Below, piece after piece: positions 13,721 to 18,098 of a DNA stretch of 18,098 nt (within the stretch, counting starts at the first letter, position 1; every line of letters starts with the position of its first letter). Origin of the DNA: Candidatus Aenigmatarchaeota archaeon. Lineage in GTDB: Archaea; Aenigmatarchaeota; Aenigmatarchaeia; GW2011-AR5. The notes under the pieces are model-generated. The model was not told where the DNA came from, did not search any database, and saw only the letters and a list, made by a program, of their open reading frames with translations. The DNA is taken from positions 1 to 18,098 of the forward strand of contig JACQIE010000056.1 of the NCBI GenBank assembly GCA_016198645.1, read 5' to 3'. The translations under genes and the position numbers were made by a program.

Positions 13721-13761
13721 TCTTCGCCAAGGCGATGTCGGGAGGCTGAGGGCCGGCAGGC
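13696..13761. repeat. 9-bp inverted repeat enclosing a smaller hairpin
   Basis: GCCTGCCGG (13696-13704) is the exact reverse complement of CCGGCAGGC (13753-13761). Between them lies TCGCC-AA-GGCGA (13724-13735). If transcribed from either strand this would form a closed, two-hairpin structure in front of the UPF0235 gene. It is too short and has no T-loop signature, so it is not a tRNA. The TATA-like box sits just outside the left-most arm as read on the minus strand, so the outer arm may not be in the transcript. Confidence 0.4.
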
Positions 13762-13792
13762 ACTGAATTATAATGTGGGCGAAACGGTTAAA

Positions 13793-14002
13793 AACACGAA
13801 ATTACCGTGTTATGAAAGTGAAAGGACTTTCAGCGCAACGCCGAGATGGCGGCGTGGTCTGGAAGGGCAGAAGATTTCAACACGGAGATTCCAGTAAAGG
13901 CGTATGGACGTGTAAGAAAGAGTGAGTCAATGCTTCACTCCCTGACTGAACTGTAGTAAGTACAACACTTTCTATGGAGTGAGGAATCTTTTCGTAATAA
14001 AG
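13793..14002 (+). ncRNA. Candidate structured RNA, copy 1 of a repeated element
   Basis: A gene-free stretch of about 210 bp rich in hairpins. In order: AACACG/CGTGTT (13793-13798 and 13806-13811), TGAAAGT/ACTTTCA with a 6-nt loop (13812-13818 and 13825-13831), ACGCCG/CGGCGT (loop AGATGG, 13838-13855), CTGGAA/TTCCAG (from about 13860) and GAGTGA/TCACTC (about 13919-13940). A possible closing pair joins GAAAGTG (13814-13820) to CACTTTC (13966-13972). The 14-mer GTGTTATGAAAGTG (13807-13820) recurs at 14951-14964, and the 3' end (13964-14002) recurs on the minus strand at 18058-18095 with 36 of 39 aligned positions identical. A TATA-like GAATTATAATG (13765-13775) is about 26 bp before the first hairpin. 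Non-coding status and transcription are inferred. A mobile-element relic is the main alternative. Confidence 0.5.
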
Positions 14003-14018
14003 ACCGAAAGATGGTCTT
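14000..14018 (+). terminator. Hairpin after the first RNA copy
   Basis: AAGACC (14000-14005) pairs with GGTCTT (14013-14018) around the loop GAAAGAT. It sits at the 3' end of the candidate RNA and before the convergent gene at 14031-14477, so it may end or protect the transcript. No long T-run follows, so termination is not certain. Confidence 0.3.
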
Positions 14019-14030
14019 ATGCTCATTTCG

Positions 14031-14477
14031 TTATTCCGCTTTCACTAAAAATCCGCGCTTGGCGTAATCCTGCAGCTTCGCAAATATTTCGTCGACGCTG
14101 TGCTCTGCTAACTCTTTCATCCTCTGCCGGACGTGGGAGACGTAAAATAGGATGTATGTTTCGTATGCCGGCCCAACGGATGCCGCGAACTCGGAGTCAA
14201 GCGACGCTCTGGCGCTTAGCACGAGGAACGAGCCGGCTGATTCGTGCGCGCCTTCCGCCGTAAGCGTGACGCGCAACGTCGTATTGTTGTCCATTGCTTC
14301 ACTGACTAAAAACTCGGCGCGCGTGGTTTTTTCCGGGCCCGTGGTGCGGAAGACGTTCTCCTTTTCTTCCGCGCCGAGCGCGAGAGCAAATTGGGTAAAT
14401 TGCCCCGTGGCTGCGTAGATATCCGATACCACGAAAGAGCGGGACCACGAGTGAAGCTCTTCACTGATGCGTTCCAT
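14031..14477 (-). CDS. Hypothetical protein, unknown
   Basis: 148 residues, not recognised. The first 85-90 residues look beta-rich (SFVVSDIYAATGQFTQFALAL, written 14-34 with a long hydrophobic run; TTRAEFLVSEAM; TTLRVTLTAEG; GSFLVLSARASL), with a helical C-terminal part (YETYILFYVSHVRQRMKELAEH...KLQDYAKRG). There are no cysteines and no signal peptide or membrane helix. A binding-domain-like fold is plausible, but no function is supported. ATG 14477 is about 27 bp from the minus-strand TATA-like GTTATATATAT (14499-14509), so it is likely leaderless. It is transcribed divergently from hjc with 39 bp between the starts, which suggests shared regulation with the resolvase. Confidence 0.6.
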   Translation of the reverse strand: MERISEELHSWSRSFVVSDIYAATGQFTQFALALGAEEKENVFRTTGPEKTTRAEFLVSEAMDNNTTLRVTLTAEGAHESAGSFLVLSARASLDSEFAASVGPAYETYILFYVSHVRQRMKELAEHSVDEIFAKLQDYAKRGFLVKAE

Positions 14478-14516
14478 AAGGATAGTTTATTTATCCGGAT
14501 ATATATAACTAGGTCT
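14478..14516. promoter_or_regulatory. Divergent leaderless promoters (unknown gene / hjc)
   Basis: The 39-bp gap holds two TATA-like boxes. ATATATAAC (14501-14509, minus: GTTATATAT) is about 27 bp from the ATG at 14477. GTTTATTTA (14485-14493, plus) is about 27 bp from the ATG at 14517. Each box lies within the other gene's initiation region, so the two genes cannot easily be initiated at the same time. Confidence 0.55.
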
Positions 14517-14903
14517 ATGAACCGGTATTCAAAAGGCTACCGCGCCGAGCGTAACATCGTGCACGAGTTCGCGCGGCGCGGTTATATGGTGATACGGGCG
14601 CCTCACTCCGGAAGCATAAGCCTCGCTTCGCCGGACGTGATAGCGGCGAAGGACGGGCATTTGATAGTATTGGAGTGCAAGTCGCGCGAGGAAGCTTTCA
14701 CAATGGAAAAGGAACAGATGGAAGAACTGGCGAAGTGGCGGGACGTTGCCCGCGCTTCCGCTTACGTGGCGTGGAAGATAAACCGGAAAGGGTGGACATT
14801 CCTGAAGCTGGACGACGTCATCGCGAATAACGGGCATATAGGCAAGAAATTCGCGGAAGAGAAAGGAATGGGCATTGATGACGTGGACCGGCTGTTCTTA
14901 TAA
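14517..14903 (+). CDS. hjc: Holliday junction resolvase Hjc
   Basis: 128 residues, an archaeal resolvase of the PD-(D/E)XK nuclease fold. It acts as a dimer that cuts four-way DNA junctions symmetrically. The N-terminal signature is YSKGYRAERNIVHEFARRGY with catalytic E11. The conserved RAPHSGSISLASPD holds D40. The ExK pair E53/K55 is in VLECKS. The C-terminal KINRKGWTFLKLDDV matches the family. ATG 14517 was chosen because it gives the expected N-terminus and follows a TATA-like box at the leaderless distance; the open frame extends upstream to 14391, but the extra residues do not match the family. Together with recQ in this window it supplies a recombination and repair function; the two are not in one operon. 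Confidence 0.93.
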   Translation: MNRYSKGYRAERNIVHEFARRGYMVIRAPHSGSISLASPDVIAAKDGHLIVLECKSREEAFTMEKEQMEELAKWRDVARASAYVAWKINRKGWTFLKLDDVIANNGHIGKKFAEEKGMGIDDVDRLFL

Positions 14904-14930
14904 TTTTCCGTTTTCAGCGAGCTGTAAACT

Positions 14931-15157
14931 ACCCGCCACTAAAGTGGCGGGTGTTATGAAAGTGGAAGGAAAGGACACTCTCGCGCATTGCTCGGCTTTT
15001 GGCGGGGCTTGGTTTCGACTTACTTGTTTACCGTTTAGTTGGGGAAGGAAGCACTAACCCACCATTGTCTCTCTACTGCAATGCACTTCGTGCATGATGC
15101 ATTTGTTTATGCAGGAAGAAAGCGGTAACTTCTGGCCAATCCTTTGATTATTGTTTT
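14931..15157 (+). ncRNA. Candidate structured RNA, copy 2 of the repeated element
   Basis: The gap between hjc and the reductase gene. It begins with a perfect 10-bp hairpin, ACCCGCCACT-AA-AGTGGCGGGT (14931-14952). This runs into GTGTTATGAAAGTG (14951-14964), exactly as a hairpin precedes that 14-mer in copy 1. Further hairpins are AGTG/CACT around 14961-14979, ATGCAC-TTC-GTGCAT (about 15081-15095) and TGCAT/ATGCA (about 15099-15115). The last part, GGTAAC-TTCTGG..CAATCCTTTGATTATTG (15124-15153), is a diverged match to the 3' ends at 13964-14002 and 18058-18095. A T6 run (15154-15159) follows, as in archaeal terminators. A TATA-like ATAATTTTCC near 14900 would start transcription close to 14927. 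The gap of about 330 bp has no ORF. Function is unknown. Confidence 0.5.
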
Positions 15158-15204
15158 TTATTCAAAATTCCAAACGTTTGCCTGACAGAACAGTTTACTG
15201 CAAG

Positions 15205-15213
15205 GCTTAAATA
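15205..15213 (+). promoter_or_regulatory. TATA-like box of the HMG-CoA reductase gene
   Basis: GCTTAAATA lies about 27 bp upstream of the GTG at 15236, the leaderless distance seen for most genes here. It supports GTG rather than a downstream start. Confidence 0.5.
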
Positions 15214-15235
15214 CTAATTCCAAGGAATTCAATGT

Positions 15236-16510
15236 GTGAACTCTGAAGTGACGGGGTTTTACGCGATGCCGCTGAAGAAGCGGCTTGCTATAATCCGCAA
15301 AAGCGCGTCCCTCACGGCGCAGGAAACGGCGCTTCTGAAGAAGAGCGGGGCGCTTGCTCTCGACAGAGCAGACGCGATGATAGAGAACGTCATCGGCACG
15401 ACTCAATTGCCGCTGGGCATAGCGACTAATTTTTTAGTGAATGGAAAAGATTACTTCGTGCCCATGGCAATAGAGGAGCCGTCCGTGGTCGCTGCAGCGT
15501 CTTACGCGGCAAAACTGGCGCGGAAGTCCGGCGGCTTCGTGGCTTCGGCTGACCCGCCGATGATGATAGGGCAGCTGCAGCTCATGTCGCGGAGCCTTGC
15601 GACCATTTATCGGGCGCGCGAACGCGTGCTCGCCGGCAAGCGCGAGATAATGGACATCGCGAACGGGAACGATTCAATAATGATAAAGCTTGGCGGGGGC
15701 GTGAAAGACGTCAAAGCCGACATTATAAACACGAAGCGCGGGCACATGCTGATAGTGCAGCTGCACGTAGACGTGAGAGACGCAATGGGCGCGAACGCGG
15801 TCAATACGATGATAGAAAGCGTGACGCCGCGCATACTTGAGATGACGGGCACGGAATCGCGGCTAAGGATAATATCAAATCTCTCCACCGGCAGGCTGGC
15901 CCGCGCCAGAGCGGTGTGGAGCAAAGAGACGCTGGATGAGGACGTGATAGAAGGCATACTGGACGCTTACGCGTTCGCTGAAGCCGATAAATACAGATGC
16001 GCAACGCACAACAAAGGGATAATGAACGGCATGGATTCCGTCGCCGTCGCAACAGGCAACGACTTCCGCGCACTGGAAGCCGGGGCGCATTCTTATGCGG
16101 CTCTGAACGGGTTCAAGCCGCTGACGAAATACGAGAAGAACAGGCGGGGCGACCTCGTGGGCAGCATAGAAGTACCGATAGCAGTCGGACTTGTCGGCGG
16201 CGCCACGAAGACGCACCCCATAGCGCGGATAGCGCTTAAAATTCTTGATGTCAAAACGGCGCAAGAGCTTGCTGAAGTGGTGGCGTCCGTGGGCCTGGCG
16301 CAGAACTTCGCGGCAATGCGGGCGATGATTGCGGAGGGGATTCAACGCGGCCATATGAAACTGCACGCCAAGAACATCGCTGTCATGGCAGGGGCGGAAG
16401 GGCGTTTAATACACCGCGTCGCCGAGGCGATAATACGCAAGGAGCAAATCTCCGTGAGTGCGGCAAAGGAGCTCATAGAGAAATGGAAGAAGCGCAGGGC
16501 TGGGAAGTGA
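15236..16510 (+). CDS. Hydroxymethylglutaryl-CoA reductase, class II type
   Basis: Reduces HMG-CoA to mevalonate, the committed step towards archaeal isoprenoid lipids. At 424 residues it has the class II size and sequence. ENVIGTTQLPLGIATNF opens the lid (50-66). Catalytic Glu is E81 (IEEPSVVAAAS). HNKGIMNGMD holds K260 and GNDFRA holds D276. The active-site His is H377 in MKLHAKNIAVMAGAEG. The dinucleotide-binding region contains DVRDAMGAN. There are no membrane helices, so it is a soluble enzyme, as in class II. Many other archaea use class I; class II is thought to have come from bacteria. The GTG at 15236 follows a TATA-like box by about 27 bp and gives the family N-terminus (GFY..PLKKRL). 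The stop lies beside the TATA-like box of the next gene. Biosynthetic rather than degradative use is inferred from archaeal physiology. Confidence 0.93.
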   Translation: MNSEVTGFYAMPLKKRLAIIRKSASLTAQETALLKKSGALALDRADAMIENVIGTTQLPLGIATNFLVNGKDYFVPMAIEEPSVVAAASYAAKLARKSGGFVASADPPMMIGQLQLMSRSLATIYRARERVLAGKREIMDIANGNDSIMIKLGGGVKDVKADIINTKRGHMLIVQLHVDVRDAMGANAVNTMIESVTPRILEMTGTESRLRIISNLSTGRLARARAVWSKETLDEDVIEGILDAYAFAEADKYRCATHNKGIMNGMDSVAVATGNDFRALEAGAHSYAALNGFKPLTKYEKNRRGDLVGSIEVPIAVGLVGGATKTHPIARIALKILDVKTAQELAEVVASVGLAQNFAAMRAMIAEGIQRGHMKLHAKNIAVMAGAEGRLIHRVAEAIIRKEQISVSAAKELIEKWKKRRAGK

Positions 16511-16542
16511 TATTTTAAATAGTCTTCCGTTTTCTTTAATCA

Positions 16543-16746
16543 ATGACAACTCCTATTCGGGATGCATTTTTAAGCCAAGTGGATGCTGCGCTGGAAGAAA
16601 ACGTTACTCTTGCTCGTACAACTATAGAACGTCAGCTGGACGCGGCATTTGCGGCGTATCGAACTCAAATGCGTGAGAGGGCGGCTAAAGAAAAGACGCG
16701 CAGAAGCGGTAAGAACTCCGTGAACCTATATATCAAAGGAAACTAG
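16543..16746 (+). CDS. Small coiled-coil hypothetical protein
   Basis: 67 residues, not recognised. It is almost wholly helical with heptad-like spacing (FLSQVDAALEENVTLARTTIE... LDAAFAAYRTQMRERAAKEK) and a basic tail (KEKTRRSGKNSVNLYIKGN). A coiled-coil dimer with a nucleic-acid-binding tail is conceivable. ATG 16543 lies about 27 bp from a TATA-like TATTTTAAAT (16511-16520) that begins right after the reductase stop, so it is probably its own leaderless transcript. No function can be assigned; coding status rests on length, promoter placement and base composition. Confidence 0.5.
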   Translation: MTTPIRDAFLSQVDAALEENVTLARTTIERQLDAAFAAYRTQMRERAAKEKTRRSGKNSVNLYIKGN

Positions 16747-16794
16747 TTTCTATGCCTAACATACCTTTAAAAACATCACTTTTAAGTAATAACT

Positions 16795-17262
16795 ATGACA
16801 ATGAAACGCGCTTTTCTCAGAGAAGCCGAAAGGATAGCATATGAGAAAACGGGAGTACCTGGCTTGAGCGAAAGCGACATCGGCCGGTATATGAATTACA
16901 TACGTGTTGAAGCTGGGCGAGCTTTCGGCCATGATGAAGTCTATATCGGCCGTTTTTTAGAAAGGATTGGGACGGAAGAAGTTTCCGACGCGCTGGCCAG
17001 ATTGGACGCGCGCCAAGGAACACGGAGCTCCGGAGTAATACATCTGACATACGGCGGCATGCCATTGGTCGAGTATCTTCTATTGCATTATTTCCCGTCC
17101 TGCAACTCTTTGACTGTGAGAGACATCGTCCGCGAGCTAGGTTTTAAGCCATCTGACTACGGCAGAGTGGCAGGGGCAGTAAAAAGCGCGGCTGAAGAGC
17201 TTGGGTGGGAGAAAACGGGGCGGGGACCGGGAAAGGTCACTTACGCCAAGCCCGGCATCTAA
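16795..17262 (+). CDS. Hypothetical protein with a C-terminal winged-helix-like domain
   Basis: 155 residues, no family recognised. The N-terminal two thirds are helical (about 1-73, MTMKRAFLREAERIAYEKTG..., then ALARLDAR). A HLTYGGMPLVEYLLLHYFPS segment (82-101) links to a C-terminal HTH/winged-helix-like region (105-152: SLTVRDIVRELGFKPSDYGRV, AVKSAAEELGW, then GPGKVTYAKPG as a wing). The LTVRDIVRELG...VAGAVKSAAEELGWEK pattern is typical of regulator or replication-associated wHTH modules in which a Lys-rich wing follows. It could bind DNA. ATG 16795 is about 26 bp after CTTTAAAAAC (16765-16774); ATG 16801 is an alternative. It overlaps the convergent nuclease stop by 4 bases. Confidence 0.6.
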   Translation: MTMKRAFLREAERIAYEKTGVPGLSESDIGRYMNYIRVEAGRAFGHDEVYIGRFLERIGTEEVSDALARLDARQGTRSSGVIHLTYGGMPLVEYLLLHYFPSCNSLTVRDIVRELGFKPSDYGRVAGAVKSAAEELGWEKTGRGPGKVTYAKPGI

Positions 17263-17891
17263 GCAGGCTGTTTTGATTGCAATTTCCTGTCACAAACCGC
17301 CGCGAACCGGCACTTTGCGCATTTCCACGGCATTTTCGTCGCGACGAAATCGCGCTCGCCGCGTGCAAGCGCGTGAACGCGCGCCACGACTTCCTCTATG
17401 TCTTTCTTTGCTTCATCGTTGAACTGCTCCATCCACGTCACTTCGCCGGTGGCGCTATCGCGTATCACGGAAAAGACGGGCTTGGGCGGGTTGAATTCGG
17501 AAAGAAAGCAGAGGGAGTAAGCGCGTGCCTGGTTCGTAGCGGAGCGGTAAGCTTTTCCGCCGGGCTTGTCGTCAATTATGAACACCGCACTGCTCTGTAA
17601 CTGGACTTCGTCTATCAAACCGTAGAGTCTATACTCGCGCGACTTTATCCTAAGCTCGCGGCCGGAGCCTTTAGCGCCTATCTTGATTGCCTCTTCAACG
17701 CTCATCTTCACCGTTTCTTTCATTTTTTCCTTGTGCTCCTCTTCAAGCTGCGCGTGGCGGAGCGAACCGGCAATCATCGCTTCGGTTTTCGGATCGATGC
17801 CCTGCCATGAAAAGTGCAGCTGATACTCGCAATACGCTTGCGCGTGCAGGTCGGATATTTTTATCCATCTGCCGCTAGAATCGGTGAACAT
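17259..17891 (-). CDS. Cas4/RecB-like PD-(D/E)XK exonuclease with Fe-S cluster
   Basis: 210 residues. The pattern is that of Cas4/Dna2/AddB-like nucleases. C21 (AYCEYQ) with C191, C194 and C200 (WKCAKCRFAAVC) would bind a 4Fe-4S cluster. H46 (SLRHAQ) and D94 (GLIDEV) bind metal, D107-x-K109 (IDDKPG) is the active-site pair, and the QxxxY motif is Q121..Y125 (NQARAY). This set matches the Cas4 family of ssDNA exonucleases. No CRISPR array or other cas gene is in the window, so this is a solitary Cas4-like protein; a repair role is the safer inference. The ATG at 17891 is 25 bp from a TATA-like ATTTTTTAAAT (17911-17921, read on minus), so it is likely leaderless. Its stop overlaps the convergent wHTH-like gene by 4 bases. 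Confidence 0.85.
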   Translation of the reverse strand: MFTDSSGRWIKISDLHAQAYCEYQLHFSWQGIDPKTEAMIAGSLRHAQLEEEHKEKMKETVKMSVEEAIKIGAKGSGRELRIKSREYRLYGLIDEVQLQSSAVFIIDDKPGGKAYRSATNQARAYSLCFLSEFNPPKPVFSVIRDSATGEVTWMEQFNDEAKKDIEEVVARVHALARGERDFVATKMPWKCAKCRFAAVCDRKLQSKQPA

Positions 17892-18057
17892 GCGTAAACT
17901 TTGTGCACGGATTTTTTAAATGAAAGCAGAGGTCGGGGGAAACGGGAAAGTAACTACTCGCCACATGATGCACAGATATGCGCCATATACCGCGGGCGTT
18001 TAGTAAGAAAACGAAAAACGGCTAATCACCCTCGTTTTTAACGGCGATTCGTTTTGG

Positions 18058-18098
18058 CTTTATTACGAAAAGATTCTCATCCCATAGAAAGTGTTACA
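18058..18098 (-). ncRNA. 3' part of a third copy of the repeated RNA-like element (edge)
   Basis: On the minus strand the segment reads TAACACTTTCTATGG, then GATGAG, AATCTTTTCG and TAATAAAG. It aligns with 13964-14002 on the plus strand at 36 of 39 positions, with one 1-nt gap and two substitutions. The window ends before its 5' part can be seen. The orientation is opposite to copies 1 and 2. It follows 170 bp of gene-free DNA (17892-18057) that shows only the nuclease promoter. Confidence 0.5.

Noticed and set aside
13696..13761. Possible tRNA with a 9-bp acceptor-like stem
   Set aside because: Only 66 nt, no GTTC-type T-loop, no D- or anticodon arm that folds properly.
13434..13766. 110-codon plus-strand frame after a TATA-like box
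   Set aside because: Starts with TTG and is mostly antisense to the UPF0235 gene, which has a clear family pattern.
13807..13980. Archaeal RNase P RNA
   Set aside because: At least three copies occur in the window and neither the conserved GAGGAAAGTCC-type nor ACAGA-type blocks can be found.
14391..14516. Upstream extension of the hjc reading frame
   Set aside because: The extra residues do not match Hjc and overlap the divergent gene. The TATA box and the family N-terminus support ATG 14517.
15031..15060. GGAAGGAAGCA (15043-15053) resembles the SRP RNA helix 8 loop
   Set aside because: The base 5' of GGAA is G, not C, so the tetraloop is not closed, and the partner strand of the S domain is absent. 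Treated as chance.

Overview
The window reads as an archaeal chromosome segment. Diagnostic genes are the archaeal DnaG-type primase, an Hjc-type Holliday junction resolvase, a class II HMG-CoA reductase (mevalonate route to isoprenoid lipids) and an M24 prolidase. Most genes have a TATA-like box about 26 bp before the start codon, so many mRNAs look leaderless; a minority have a GAGGTGA/AGGTGG Shine-Dalgarno (SD). The coding is compact, with 1-14 nt overlaps and converging genes that touch or overlap at their stops. I cannot fix the phylum; a small-genome (DPANN-like) or Thermoplasmata-like archaeon would fit, but this is inference.

Layout. 1-1740 is clearly more AT-rich than the rest and looks acquired: a DDE transposase with a TATA box bracketed by 14-bp repeats, then two unrecognised membrane-protein genes on the minus strand. 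1740-3808 holds an AAA+ ATPase with a C-terminal winged helix and a small HTH protein. They frame about 480 bp of non-coding DNA packed with TTCACGTGAA and GTGAATATTCAC palindromes and with half-sites repeated every 10-12 bp, ending in an AT-rich stretch. This is the most striking object here; a replication origin, partition site or nucleoprotein-filament site is the leading hypothesis.

3981-9341 carries an RNA 2',3'-cyclic phosphodiesterase (thpR), a nickel superoxide dismutase with its maturation protease (sodN-sodX), a membrane-anchored OB-fold protein coupled to a sugar nucleotidyltransferase, an unknown gene, a bacterial-type RecQ helicase with an extra C-terminal HTH, and a small membrane protein. 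9427-13720 carries a phosphohexomutase, a zinc-ribbon microprotein, the dnaG-pepQ pair and a UPF0235 (DUF167) protein. The nucleotidyltransferase and the phosphohexomutase could serve the same sugar-nucleotide pathway, though they are not in one operon.

13790-18098 carries hjc divergent from an unknown gene, HMG-CoA reductase, two small unknown genes and a Cas4/RecB-like Fe-S nuclease. Between these genes lies a repeated, hairpin-rich non-coding element: two full-length candidate copies on the plus strand (13793-14002 and 14931-15157) and the end of a third copy on the minus strand at the right edge (18058-18098). I found no rRNA, tRNA or CRISPR array.
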